In this document: positions 9,274-17,991 of the stretch, one piece after another
Position numbering within the stretch: the stretch's first letter is position 1
Layout: every line of letters begins with the position of its first letter
DNA from: Halioxenophilus aromaticivorans
GTDB lineage: Bacteria > Pseudomonadota > Gammaproteobacteria > Pseudomonadales > Cellvibrionaceae
Assembly: GCF_042850945.1 (NCBI RefSeq)
Contig: NZ_AP031496.1
Location: forward strand, 310,001 to 374,000
Reading direction: 5' to 3'
DNA length: 64,000 nucleotides
Notes under the pieces: generated by a model
Told to the model about the DNA's origin: nothing
The model's input: the letters and a program-made list of their open reading frames with translations, nothing else
Database searches by the model: none
Made by a program: the position numbers and the translations under genes

Positions 9274-10374
9274 ATGGAAAATTCAACTCAAACCAAATTA
9301 GCGACTAACGTAAAGCGCCAGTCAGGAGCGGTATTGCTTTTAATGCTGTCCGTGGTGTTAGTCATCGCCACAACGGCGGCTGTTGGTAGAGTTTCTCTGT
9401 CGGAGATCAAGCTACACAGGATAGCCAATAACAGCTTGAGCATGTTGAATGCAAAACAAGCTCTACTCGGCTATGCATTAAAAGAAACTACCATTGGTGC
9501 CTTACCTTGCCCAGATACAGACTTTCCCCCTGACGGCCTAGAGAATTTAAGTTTGGGGCAATGCTTCGCCTTGGTAGGCTGGTTACCCTACAAAACGTTA
9601 AATGTACCACCACTTTATGATGCCAGTGGAACACTGTTTTGGTATTCCGTGGGCGTTGATTTTACCACCAGCACATCCATCAGCGTGGCACAGCCGTTAA
9701 CCATTAACGGAAGTAGAGCGGTTGCAGCAGTTATATCCGCAAATCAGCCTTTACCGGGGCAGCCTAGAACAACATCTGGGATTAGGCAGTATCTTGAGGG
9801 TACCAACAGCAATGGCGATATTACTGTATTTGAGCAAGCGCTATCTGACACAAACAACGACCTTGTGTTAGCAGTTGTAGAATCCGATTACTGGCCGGTT
9901 GTTGAACAGTTTAACCTTGCTTCCCTTGCGTCACTTTTATCGGCATACAAAGATGCCTGCGGGACCTATCCGTGGGCAGCGAATTTTTTTGCCAGCACTG
10001 GCGACAGTGTGGATGGGCTATTTTCAGGCAGTTTCCCAATGGATAGCGCGTCACCCAATGATTGGGGCGAGGGCTGCGCTACTGGAATTGAGCCAACACA
10101 GTCTCAAAAGGACAAATGGCGCAGCCAAATATTGTATTCCTTTTGCGCACCAACCAACGGAGACTGCCTTGAGGTGTCTGGCAATGGCGGTCAATTTGCC
10201 GATGCCATGCTGGTGTCGCCGGGCACGCCTTTAGTGGGGCAAGTACGCACAGTTACAACGTTAAGTGCCTATTTTGAAGGCAATAACGCAAACGCATCTA
10301 CTCCGTTTTCATATCTACCTGCAAGCCAGCATTCATCTTTATACAACGACGTGACCTATTTCATCGATGACTAA
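9274..10374 (+). CDS. PilX/MshP-like minor pilus protein
   Basis: Membrane-anchored protein probably incorporated in or priming the pilus. The N-terminus (KRQSGAVLLLMLSVVLVIAT) has the short basic leader, Gly and long hydrophobic helix of PilX-class minor pilins but lacks the Glu at +5 found in true prepilins. The rest (about residues 45-366) is a Cys-containing extracellular domain of no recognised family (DACGTYPWAANF, EGCATGIEPTQSQ, GDCLEVSGNGGQFA). The start follows the heptamer array by 24 bases and has only a weak ribosome site. The 3' end overlaps the next prepilin gene by 8 bases. Length (366) is larger than most PilX proteins. Confidence 0.62.
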   Translation: MENSTQTKLATNVKRQSGAVLLLMLSVVLVIATTAAVGRVSLSEIKLHRIANNSLSMLNAKQALLGYALKETTIGALPCPDTDFPPDGLENLSLGQCFALVGWLPYKTLNVPPLYDASGTLFWYSVGVDFTTSTSISVAQPLTINGSRAVAAVISANQPLPGQPRTTSGIRQYLEGTNSNGDITVFEQALSDTNNDLVLAVVESDYWPVVEQFNLASLASLLSAYKDACGTYPWAANFFASTGDSVDGLFSGSFPMDSASPNDWGEGCATGIEPTQSQKDKWRSQILYSFCAPTNGDCLEVSGNGGQFADAMLVSPGTPLVGQVRTVTTLSAYFEGNNANASTPFSYLPASQHSSLYNDVTYFIDD

Positions 10375-11050
10375 ACACCCACTGCAATCCGGTTTTTCCT
10401 TAATCGAAATCGCCATCGTATTGGTTATTGTTGGTGTTTTACTGGGCGGCATTATTACACCGATGGCCAGTCAGCATCAGCAAAAAAAGATAAAGGAAGC
10501 TGAAACGCAATTGGAAGACATTTATAGAGCCTTACTGGGTTTCGCCATTTTGAATGACCGCTTACCATGCCCAGCAACAACCGCCTCAAACGGCCTAGCG
10601 GCACCTAACGGGGCCACGACCAATTGCACCCAAGAGCACGGATTTATTCCTGGCAATACCTTGGGGTTTGACGCTTTACAAAATGCCAATTCGATCACCA
10701 CGGATCCTTGGGGTAATCCAATCCGGTACAGCCTAACCAATTTCGACTCTGGCGCCTTCTCAGATCAAATTACAGTCAATCAATCTTCTGGCGATTATAC
10801 GGTTTGCCAAGCCTCTTCTTGTGCCGCCGATGAAGTAATTACGGACAATGCCACCGCAATTATTTGCTCCTTGGGCAAGAACGGAGCTCAACCCATTAAT
10901 TCTCAAAATCAACGCGAAAACACGGATGCAGATATTCGTTTTGTACGTGCCGAATTTTCAGAAGCCGCTGGTAGCGAATTTGATGACATTTGTCGCTGGA
11001 TATCGCCAAATGTACTCGCTTTAGAATTATCCCGTGTAGGTAAACTATAA
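10367..11050 (+). CDS. Type IV prepilin-like protein
   Basis: Pilin subunit or pseudopilin. The leader MTKHPLQSG is followed by a class III cleavage site G/FSLIEIAIVLVIVGVLLGG with Glu at +5, the signature processed by a PilD-type peptidase (none is encoded in this window). After the helix comes a coiled segment (QHQQKKIKEAETQLEDI) and a globular part with PDPWGNP-like PulG features (TTDPWGNPIRYSLTN). Four or more Cys residues could form disulfides. Length 227. Overlap with the PilX-like gene indicates co-translation. Confidence 0.85.
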   Translation: MTKHPLQSGFSLIEIAIVLVIVGVLLGGIITPMASQHQQKKIKEAETQLEDIYRALLGFAILNDRLPCPATTASNGLAAPNGATTNCTQEHGFIPGNTLGFDALQNANSITTDPWGNPIRYSLTNFDSGAFSDQITVNQSSGDYTVCQASSCAADEVITDNATAIICSLGKNGAQPINSQNQRENTDADIRFVRAEFSEAAGSEFDDICRWISPNVLALELSRVGKL

Positions 11051-11134
11051 TTTTAATACTCAAATTCCTCGGTTCGTTTAACCATAAAAGTGCCGTTTTA
11101 TTAACAACACCAACTAGAATTGCAGGTAACGTAA

Positions 11135-11797
11135 ATGCGACATAAAAACCCCACTAAGCAATCCGGTTTTACCCTTGTGGAGATTGCCATTGTTCTCGTC
11201 ATCATCGGACTGTTGTTGGGTGGTGTATTAAAGGGTACCGAATTAATTGAAAACTCCAAGGTGAAACGCGGAGTTAACGAAATCAACGGTATCAGTGCGG
11301 CTTATTACACTTATATTGATCGGTTCAATCGGGTTCCTGGTGATGATGGAGGCACGGCGCGATTGCGAACGCGAGGAGATAATTGGGCAAATGTTGATCG
11401 TTCCGGAGATAGCAACGGGATGTTGACGGCTAATCGCAATACAACTTGGGCGCCCACAGGTGAAGCTGAAGCTTTCTGGCAACATTTACGTGCTGCAGGG
11501 TTTATCACCGGTGAAGTAGGGCTACGTGGAGCGCAGGCACTACCAAGAAATGCCTTTGGTGGTTTAATTGCGGTTGTATCCCAGCCAGTTAATGGCGGCT
11601 TACAGGGCTTAAAGGTGTGTTTAAGCCAGGTGCCCGGGAAATCTGCACGTGCTATAGATACCCAAATGGACGATGGTTTAGGTGCATCCGGAAAAACCCG
11701 CGCAACCCAAGGCAACGGTAATCGTAACCCTAATAATTCAGCTTTAGCCACCGAATACAGCGACGATTTAAGTTACACCGTTTGTACTCAAGTGTAA
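11135..11797 (+). CDS. Type IV prepilin-like protein (second)
   Basis: Second pilin-type subunit. The leader MRHKNPTKQSG precedes the cleavage site G/FTLVEIAIVLVIIGLLLGG with Glu at +5. It shares the hydrophobic N-terminal helix with the preceding prepilin, but the 150-residue C-terminal domain is different: rich in Gly/Asn/Arg, with RVPGDDGG and a WQHLRAAGFITG segment often seen in prepilin-type proteins. It sits 84 bases after the previous gene with its own CAGGTAA-type ribosome site. It is the last gene of the pilus operon, directly before a strong hairpin. Either prepilin could be the major subunit. Confidence 0.85.
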   Translation: MRHKNPTKQSGFTLVEIAIVLVIIGLLLGGVLKGTELIENSKVKRGVNEINGISAAYYTYIDRFNRVPGDDGGTARLRTRGDNWANVDRSGDSNGMLTANRNTTWAPTGEAEAFWQHLRAAGFITGEVGLRGAQALPRNAFGGLIAVVSQPVNGGLQGLKVCLSQVPGKSARAIDTQMDDGLGASGKTRATQGNGNRNPNNSALATEYSDDLSYTVCTQV

Positions 11798-11806
11798 TCC
11801 CTCAAT

Positions 11807-11837
11807 ATCCTAAAACGGCAGGATGCCGTTTTAGGAT
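11807..11837. terminator. Bidirectional hairpin terminator
   Basis: A perfect 14-bp inverted repeat (ATCCTAAAACGGCA, loop GGA, TGCCGTTTTAGGAT) lies between the convergent second prepilin gene and the TonB receptor gene. The stem contains T/A runs that can act on either strand. Confidence 0.85.
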
Positions 11838-11852
11838 TCTCCCAGTCACTTC

Positions 11853-14279
11853 TTAAAAATTTACGTTCAAACGCAAGCCATAGGTTAACGGCGCACCGTA
11901 GGTGGTCATTGCCATGCCCATAGGGGAAGCCTGTGTTGCTTCAATTCTGCGTTCGTCTTCTAAATTAAGGCCGTACCCAGTTACACTCCATTTGCCTGAA
12001 GTCGCCTCCAGCGTTAAAGAAAGGTCGGTGGTTGTGTAGGCCTCTATACGCTCATGCTCAAGGTTCCAGAACCCTGTAACTTGGTCATCTACCCAACGTG
12101 TGTTTAGGCTGGCGATCAAGTCAACGCTGCCCAGATTTACAACCTGCTCAATACCCAACCCTAAAGTCAGCTCCGGTGAAAACACAGCATCGTTGCCTGA
12201 GCAGTTAAAATCCAACGTTGGTGTTCCGTCGCTGGTCGCACCAGTGATTGTGCTAGGGCAGTTAATGTTGTCTCGCGGCGGCGCCGATTCAAAGTGTAGA
12301 TCGTCGTAGGTTGCGTTTAAGTACTGAGCTTTAAAATTCAACGTTGTTGCTTCGGCCACGGCCCAAATTGCATCAATGTCCACACCTTTGCTGGTGGCGC
12401 TGCCCACATTATCCGTTAGGTTTTCCAATACGCCGTCAGCCAACGTGAAATAGCTGATTTGCTGATCTTCATACTGCCAGTAGAATAGTTCGGCGTTGAG
12501 TTGCAGGGTATTGTTAAAGAAGCGGTTCTTAGAGCCAATGGTAAATGCATCTAAATACTCAGGGTCGTAGGTGGGGGCAGCAGCCAATTGGAAGCCACCA
12601 CTGCGGTAGCCAGTCTCATAGCTGGCGTACAGCATGGAATCTTCTCCTACATCCCATTCCATGGCTAAACGATAGGTAAACTCGGATTCGCTGTAGGAGT
12701 CATCGGTTTCCGTATTCACATGCAAAATGGTACCAACACCGGTGGTCAGCGGAATAACCGTAACGTGATCGTTTACCGGTATAAACGCAGCAGCCCAACC
12801 CTCATCGGCCAACCAGTTATCGGCTTGTGCCACTGTGTCTAAGGTTGGATAAACTGGCAAATTACCCGATGTGGCACAGCCCAAAGCGAAAGAGTCCGGC
12901 GGGGTTACCAGCCCGGGCGGCGGTGCACCACAGAAAGTAATGTAGTTATCAATAGCGCCTTGCATGGTTTTTTCGTCTTTGGTGTAGCGGGCACCGGTTA
13001 CCAAACGAAGATCATCCGCCAGGTGCCAAGTAAACTGACCAAAGGCTGCTAAAGATTCTGAATCTTGAGAGAATTCTTGGAGTGGTAACACATATTCCTG
13101 GTTAAAGGTGTTATCGCCCTTAATACTTTCTTCTATGTAATAGGCTCCAACGATATAATCAGCGGTTTCCCCAATACTGCTGCTATATCGCACTTCCACC
13201 GACGCTTGGTCGTCCTCTTCGGTAAACCAACCACTGTTAAAGCCGGGCACCCCAAATTTTGAATCCTGCTCGCTTTTTCTCCACGCGGAGATTAGCGTCA
13301 GTGTGCCACTGTCCAATTCATAGGTTATTTCAGCGTTAACACCAAAAAATTGGTTATCAACATACCAGTTATCTTGGATGGGATTTAAAAAGCCAAAGCC
13401 TGGAGCGCCCAATAAGGTTGTACGATAGGCGTTAGCTTGTGCGGTATTCATGCCGGCATCAATATCCAAACCCGATTCCACCAAAGCGTAATCGCCAAGT
13501 CCCTGGGACATGTAATTGCCCGTATAGGTAGCGCCGCTACCAACACCGCCGATATCTGTGTAATCAAAACCAATGCGTATTGACAACGCATCACTGGGCT
13601 CGGTTAACAGCTGCGCACGAAAAGACTGGGTATCGTCGTCAGAGGTACCATCATCATTGTAGCCATCGCGTTCTTTATTGTTGCCCGCAAAGCGCAGAGC
13701 GGTGTTATCGCCAAGGGCGATATTGATACCCGCTTGGATCTGAGTGTTGTTAAAATTACCGCCTTCTAAGGTAGCAAAACCAGAGGTCTCACCTAAAACC
13801 GGTTTGGCAGGCAGAATATTAATGGCGCCGCCTGTGGCGTTGCGGCCATAGAGTGTTCCTTGGGGGCCTTTCAGTACTTCTACACGTTCCAGGTCATAAA
13901 AACTGGAGCCGCTGGCCGCAGAGGCGCGGCCCATAAATACGCCGTCGTAGCTCATCGCCACCGCCGGGTCTATGTATGCGCTATTGGTTCTATTGCCAAC
14001 ACCGCGAATATACAGCGCCGAAGCGCCACCACCGCCATTATTGATCGTCAGTGCTGGCACGGCCTTACTAAGTTCGTAAGCGTTGGTGATACCACTTTTT
14101 TGAAGTCCTTGCCCGGTAACGGCTTCAATGGCAATAGCAGCATCTTGTAATGATTCCGCCTTACGTTGTGCAGTAACAACAATTTCTTCTAATTGAGATT
14201 CCGCCTGAATGGCAACGCTTAGCGGTGCGAACACCATCGATGCCAAGGTGGTGGAGATGGAGCGGGGCTTGCAATGCAT
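11853..14279 (-). CDS. TonB-dependent receptor of the catabolic island
   Basis: Outer-membrane active transporter. From ATG 14279 the protein is 808 residues: signal peptide (MHCKPRSISTTLASMVFAPLSVAIQ), TonB box region (LEEIVVTAQRK), plug domain (about 45-150, with LYIRGVGNRTN and LKGPQGTLYGRNATGGAIN), then the barrel, ending in the aromatic residue typical of outer-membrane proteins (YGLRLNVNF). An in-frame ATG lies 69 bases upstream, but the AAGAGG ribosome site just before 14279 and the signal peptide favour the shorter form. The plug motifs match receptors common in sphingomonads and marine gammaproteobacteria that take up hydrophobic or aromatic compounds. It is divergent from the extradiol/Rieske/hydroxylase operon, so its ligand is probably the substrate of that pathway. 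Confidence 0.9.
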   Translation of the reverse strand: MHCKPRSISTTLASMVFAPLSVAIQAESQLEEIVVTAQRKAESLQDAAIAIEAVTGQGLQKSGITNAYELSKAVPALTINNGGGGASALYIRGVGNRTNSAYIDPAVAMSYDGVFMGRASAASGSSFYDLERVEVLKGPQGTLYGRNATGGAINILPAKPVLGETSGFATLEGGNFNNTQIQAGINIALGDNTALRFAGNNKERDGYNDDGTSDDDTQSFRAQLLTEPSDALSIRIGFDYTDIGGVGSGATYTGNYMSQGLGDYALVESGLDIDAGMNTAQANAYRTTLLGAPGFGFLNPIQDNWYVDNQFFGVNAEITYELDSGTLTLISAWRKSEQDSKFGVPGFNSGWFTEEDDQASVEVRYSSSIGETADYIVGAYYIEESIKGDNTFNQEYVLPLQEFSQDSESLAAFGQFTWHLADDLRLVTGARYTKDEKTMQGAIDNYITFCGAPPPGLVTPPDSFALGCATSGNLPVYPTLDTVAQADNWLADEGWAAAFIPVNDHVTVIPLTTGVGTILHVNTETDDSYSESEFTYRLAMEWDVGEDSMLYASYETGYRSGGFQLAAAPTYDPEYLDAFTIGSKNRFFNNTLQLNAELFYWQYEDQQISYFTLADGVLENLTDNVGSATSKGVDIDAIWAVAEATTLNFKAQYLNATYDDLHFESAPPRDNINCPSTITGATSDGTPTLDFNCSGNDAVFSPELTLGLGIEQVVNLGSVDLIASLNTRWVDDQVTGFWNLEHERIEAYTTTDLSLTLEATSGKWSVTGYGLNLEDERRIEATQASPMGMAMTTYGAPLTYGLRLNVNF

Positions 14280-14696
14280 GCTGATAAACCTCTTACTATT
14301 ATTTTTAGTATGTCGTAAGCACTTTTGAGGGATAACAATTACCTGCAACAGCGTTTACTGAGGCGTTCAGGTTATCAGCTCATATTCACCGTCAATAATT
14401 GTTCTTACAAATACCGGCTATTCAATGCCCTTATAGAGCTTCGACGCGATCCCCTCAAAAACCTACTTCTGCACAGCGGCATAGACGCTGGCCATGAAGC
14501 AATTAGCACACTTAAGCCATTGTTTTTATTAAATATTGTGGCCGAACTTTTACTAACCACCACATTGCCTTCTATTTATGGCTAGCCATTCATTACGCCG
14601 ATGTGGCGTATTGATGGTAACTATTTGTTAACCGCCTGTTGCCTACTTAGACTGCGCAGGTAAGCACATTAAAAACCATAAAGCGGATAATTAGTG
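14280..14696. other. Divergent promoter region
   Basis: About 415 bases separate the TonB receptor (leftward) from the VOC dioxygenase operon (rightward). The only open frame (14325-14585, 86 codons) has no ribosome site and no recognisable protein features. The region should hold both promoters; a 17-bp dyad at 14594-14610 is the clearest structure seen. Confidence 0.6.
14594..14610. promoter_or_regulatory. Candidate operator dyad TACGCC-N5-GGCGTA
   Basis: Perfect 6-bp inverted repeat around a 5-base spacer, 87 bases before the VOC dioxygenase start. The nearby LysR gene (17992) or another regulator could bind here. The spacing is not the classic T-N11-A of LysR boxes, so the regulator is uncertain. 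Confidence 0.35.
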
Positions 14697-15632
14697 ATGG
14701 AAATAGTCGGCCTAGATTGCCTAGTTTTTGGTGTCGAAGACACCGTCGCCTGCAATGAATACCTACAAGATGCCGGACTTATCGCGCAGGACGTCTCGGA
14801 AAGCGGTGGTGAATTCGCAGCTTTAGACGGCACAAGCGTAATGATTCGCTCCGTAGATGACCAGAACCTTCCTAAACCCTTAGCCACCAATAGCTCCCTT
14901 CGAAAAACCATTTACGGTGTTGCTGACACTGCCACACTGCAGGCTGTTTATGATGAGTTATCGAAAGACAGGTCTGTTGAACGACTTGCGGATGGCTCAA
15001 TTGAAACCACAGATGACAGCGGCTTTTGCCTTGGGTTTCGAGTGACTGTTCGTAAAAAATTACAGCTAAACGGCGAAAAAATTAATTCTCCCGGAGCCAT
15101 TGGTGGCCGGGCAGTAAACGAAATCGGCGCAGACCCAGATGCCGGCACACCGACTCCTATTACGTTATCTCATGTTGTGTACTTTGTCCCCGACGTTAAA
15201 AAAGCCGAGAGTTTTTACATAGATCGTTTAGGTTTTCGTGTGGCAGATCGCTTTACTAATTTGGGGCCATTTCTACGCCCACAGGGTACCTTGGATCACC
15301 ACTGTCTGTTTTTGATCGAAACACCGCCAGAAATGCAAGGTGTAGAGCACTTCACCTTCCATATGGCCGGCCCCAGTGAATTATTGCGGGCGGGCAAACA
15401 ATTCCAAGATAAAGGCTACGAAACCTTTTGGGGGCCAGGGCGACACATCTTTGGCTCCAATTATTTTTGGTATTTTAATAGCCCAATGAATGTGCACTTT
15501 GAGCTGGATGCCGATATGGATCTACACGATGATAACTGGCAGCCGCGAGCCGTTGATGCCGCTAAGGATACATCGCAGATCTTTAATTTTACTCTGGTAG
15601 AAAATTGGCAGCCCGGCGGCGATCCGCACTAG
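14697..15632 (+). CDS. Two-domain VOC protein, extradiol dioxygenase-like
   Basis: Likely Fe(II)-dependent ring-cleavage enzyme of the type I extradiol (vicinal oxygen chelate) family. The 311 residues form two VOC modules, a degenerate one (about 1-115) and a C-terminal one (about 155-300). The second keeps the expected metal ligands: His in LSHVVYF, His in TLDHHCLFL and Glu in NVHFELDADMD. A GTG lies directly before the chosen ATG; the AAGCGGA ribosome site suits the ATG better. It begins a rightward operon with a Rieske ferredoxin and an FAD hydroxylase, which supports catechol-type cleavage. A non-oxygenase VOC role remains possible. Confidence 0.75.
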   Translation: MEIVGLDCLVFGVEDTVACNEYLQDAGLIAQDVSESGGEFAALDGTSVMIRSVDDQNLPKPLATNSSLRKTIYGVADTATLQAVYDELSKDRSVERLADGSIETTDDSGFCLGFRVTVRKKLQLNGEKINSPGAIGGRAVNEIGADPDAGTPTPITLSHVVYFVPDVKKAESFYIDRLGFRVADRFTNLGPFLRPQGTLDHHCLFLIETPPEMQGVEHFTFHMAGPSELLRAGKQFQDKGYETFWGPGRHIFGSNYFWYFNSPMNVHFELDADMDLHDDNWQPRAVDAAKDTSQIFNFTLVENWQPGGDPH

Positions 15633-15636
15633 CACG

Positions 15637-15984
15637 GTGGATAAAAAAATAAAGCTTGGCTTACTCGCCGATATACCTATCGGCGACGCCCGGGGTTCCG
15701 ATCCACTTAATACCGGTAAAGATCAGCTCTTTGTGGTGAGGCAAGGCAACACGTATTTTGCTTACCTAAATGCTTGCCCACATAAAGGATATGAGGGCAC
15801 ATCCCTTTGCTGGAAAAAGGATCGATTTCTAAACCCGGACAAAACCAAGATTGTCTGCAGTGGCCATGGTGCACATTTTTCAATAGCCAATGGCCAATGT
15901 GTGGCCGGCCCCTGTAAAGAACAACAGCTCACCAGCGCAACGGTTATTAATGACGATGGCGTACTGTACTGGCTAAAACAATAA
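15637..15984 (+). CDS. Rieske [2Fe-2S] ferredoxin
   Basis: Small soluble electron carrier (115 residues). The Rieske cluster ligands are clear: C47-P-H49 in NACPHKG and C74-x-G-H77 in VCSGHGAHF. No membrane anchor or catalytic oxygenase domain is attached, so it should serve as a partner protein, perhaps keeping the adjacent extradiol enzyme reduced or feeding an oxygenase encoded elsewhere. It starts with GTG four bases after the stop of the VOC gene. No reductase gene is adjacent. Confidence 0.88.
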   Translation: MDKKIKLGLLADIPIGDARGSDPLNTGKDQLFVVRQGNTYFAYLNACPHKGYEGTSLCWKKDRFLNPDKTKIVCSGHGAHFSIANGQCVAGPCKEQQLTSATVINDDGVLYWLKQ

Positions 15985-16003
15985 AAAGTTGTGGAGTATT
16001 TGA

Positions 16004-17131
16004 ATGAGTATACCGATCAAAAGCGCCTTAATTATCGGTGGTGGTTTTTCTGGGATGTCGGCGGCGATTGCACTGTCTCGCATCGGTGTTGAAGTCACGC
16101 TAATAGAGATAGACCCAAATTGGCGTACGGATGGCGCTGGCATTACCGTAAGCGGCCCGTCCATGAGAGCCATCGAAGCACTGGGATTGCTACCGGTATT
16201 CTTACAAAATGGCTGTCTTCACGAAGCGCTAGACGTGTTTGACGCAAAAGGCGACTTATTAAAGCAGATACCCATGCCTAAGGTCCCCGGCAGCGATATC
16301 GTAGGCGGTGGCGGTACCATGCGACCAGCCTTTGCCAAAGCCATGGGTGAGGTTGTTCGTTCCATGGATATCTCTGTAAAACTGGGTGTTACTTACACCA
16401 GCATCAGTGATGGTGAAGACCAGGCAAGGGTAACCTTCAGTGATGGAAGCGACGACAATTTTGACCTGGTGATCGGCGCCGACGGTGTGTTTTCCAGTGT
16501 ACGGAGGGACTATTTCCCTGGAGCGCAGGAGCCTAAATACACAGGGCAGGGCGTTTGGCGGGCAGTGATTCCACGGTTTGGTGTCAAAAACTCCATGCAA
16601 TACCTCGGTAAGAACAGCAAATTTGGTTTTACGCCGGTGTCGGAGGACGAAATGTACCTTTACTACACCCAAGCCCGGCCAACCAAAGAGCGCATACCAG
16701 ACGACCAACTTTTACCGCAGTTGAACGCCTTGTTGGCAGAATATACCTCGCCAATAACGCGAGATATTAGTGCGACGCTTACCGATTCCTCTCAGATTCT
16801 TTATCGGCCGCTTGAGGGCATGTTAATGCCAAGGCCCTGGTATCGCGGCCGTTTACTGCTTATCGGCGATTGTGTGCACGCAACCACGCCGCACCTGGCA
16901 TCTGGCGCGGGCATGGGCCACGAAGACGCCGTGGTATTGGCCGATGAGTTAAGTAAGGGAGGCGAGTTAATCAGCGGATTGGAACGGTTTCAAAACCGGC
17001 GCTGGGAACGCTGCCGCATGATTGTTGCTAACTCTCATCGCTTGGGAGAAATCGAGATCGAAGGCGGCTCGCCCCAGGAACACACCCAAATTATGGCCCT
17101 AACCATTTCAGCACTGTTAGCGCCGGTATGA
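16004..17131 (+). CDS. FAD-dependent aromatic hydroxylase-like monooxygenase
   Basis: Class A flavoprotein monooxygenase of the p-hydroxybenzoate/salicylate hydroxylase family; it would hydroxylate an aromatic or enolic substrate with NAD(P)H and O2. Visible motifs are the dinucleotide fold GGGFSGMSAA at about residue 11, the DG motif DLVIGADGVFSSVR near 157-170, and the GD motif LLLIGDCVHATTPHLASGAGMG near 284-305. Length 375 is usual for salicylate-type enzymes. It has a TGGAG ribosome site, and its final ATGA overlaps the following SDR. Hydroxylation before ring cleavage by the VOC enzyme is the simplest joint role. Confidence 0.85.
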   Translation: MSIPIKSALIIGGGFSGMSAAIALSRIGVEVTLIEIDPNWRTDGAGITVSGPSMRAIEALGLLPVFLQNGCLHEALDVFDAKGDLLKQIPMPKVPGSDIVGGGGTMRPAFAKAMGEVVRSMDISVKLGVTYTSISDGEDQARVTFSDGSDDNFDLVIGADGVFSSVRRDYFPGAQEPKYTGQGVWRAVIPRFGVKNSMQYLGKNSKFGFTPVSEDEMYLYYTQARPTKERIPDDQLLPQLNALLAEYTSPITRDISATLTDSSQILYRPLEGMLMPRPWYRGRLLLIGDCVHATTPHLASGAGMGHEDAVVLADELSKGGELISGLERFQNRRWERCRMIVANSHRLGEIEIEGGSPQEHTQIMALTISALLAPV

Positions 17132-17907
17132 CCAATAATCTTAGCGGCAAAACTGTTCTAGTCACGGGTAGCTGCGGTGGTATCGGCCGAGCCGTCGTCC
17201 AAGATTTACTGGCAGCGGGTGCCTGTGTGATCGCAACAGATCAATCACCAAAAGATCTAACCAGTCTACGTAATGACCTGGTGAACAACGGTGATTTCCC
17301 CCAAGATAGACTGGTTACTTTCGATGCCAATTTGGCCGATAAAGAATCGATACAAAGATTAGTCGATGTCACATTTGAGCAATCCAACTCAATCTACGGT
17401 TTGGTATGTTGTGCGGGCATGGAAGGGCACGTTGGATCACTGCTGCAAGTGAGCCAGCAAAACTGGCAAAAAACACTGGATGTCAACCTGAGCGCCAATT
17501 TATGGCTCACCCAAGCCTTGGCGCCGGTAATGCAGGCTAATCACGATGGTGTCATTTTATTTGTCGGTAGTATCGCCGGGCAACGCGGTAACAAAGCCAT
17601 TGGCGGTTACGGCGTTACCAAAGCGGCACTGGGGCAGTTAGCGAGAAACCTGGCCGTGGAGCTTGGCCCAGACAATATTAGAGTCAACACCATCGCCCCT
17701 GGGCTTATTGAAACACCGTTGTCTAAACATCTGCTGGTGGATGAGGACTTTATGGCACGGCGCTTGGCCATGACGCCACTAAGGCGTGTAGGGCAACCAG
17801 ATGAAATTGCAGCATTGGCGGTATTTTTACTGTCACCAGGTGCCGCTTTTATCACCGGGCAAACCTTGGTAGCAGACGGTGGCACACTAATTACCGATGG
17901 AAACTAG
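17128..17907 (+). CDS. SDR family oxidoreductase
   Basis: Classical short-chain dehydrogenase/reductase (259 residues). The cofactor motif is TGSCGGIGRA near residue 14, and the catalytic set is Asn in LDVNLSANL, Ser in VGSIAG, and Tyr/Lys in YGVTKAALG. The C-terminal FITGQTLVADGGTLI is typical of FabG-like SDRs. It overlaps the hydroxylase gene by four bases (ATGA), so it belongs to the same operon and probably oxidises an alcohol or dihydrodiol intermediate. Substrate cannot be read from sequence. Confidence 0.88.
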   Translation: MTNNLSGKTVLVTGSCGGIGRAVVQDLLAAGACVIATDQSPKDLTSLRNDLVNNGDFPQDRLVTFDANLADKESIQRLVDVTFEQSNSIYGLVCCAGMEGHVGSLLQVSQQNWQKTLDVNLSANLWLTQALAPVMQANHDGVILFVGSIAGQRGNKAIGGYGVTKAALGQLARNLAVELGPDNIRVNTIAPGLIETPLSKHLLVDEDFMARRLAMTPLRRVGQPDEIAALAVFLLSPGAAFITGQTLVADGGTLITDGN

Positions 17908-17991
17908 GTAAAAAAGCCGATTAACCTCAAACTTAGAAGCTGAAAACGGCTCAATCATTAGTTACGGTAATTGTTTAACAAGGAACCAACC

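Noticed and set aside
14325..14585. 86-codon frame between the TonB receptor and the VOC operon
   Set aside because: No ribosome site, no recognised domain, and it fills a region that must hold two divergent promoters.
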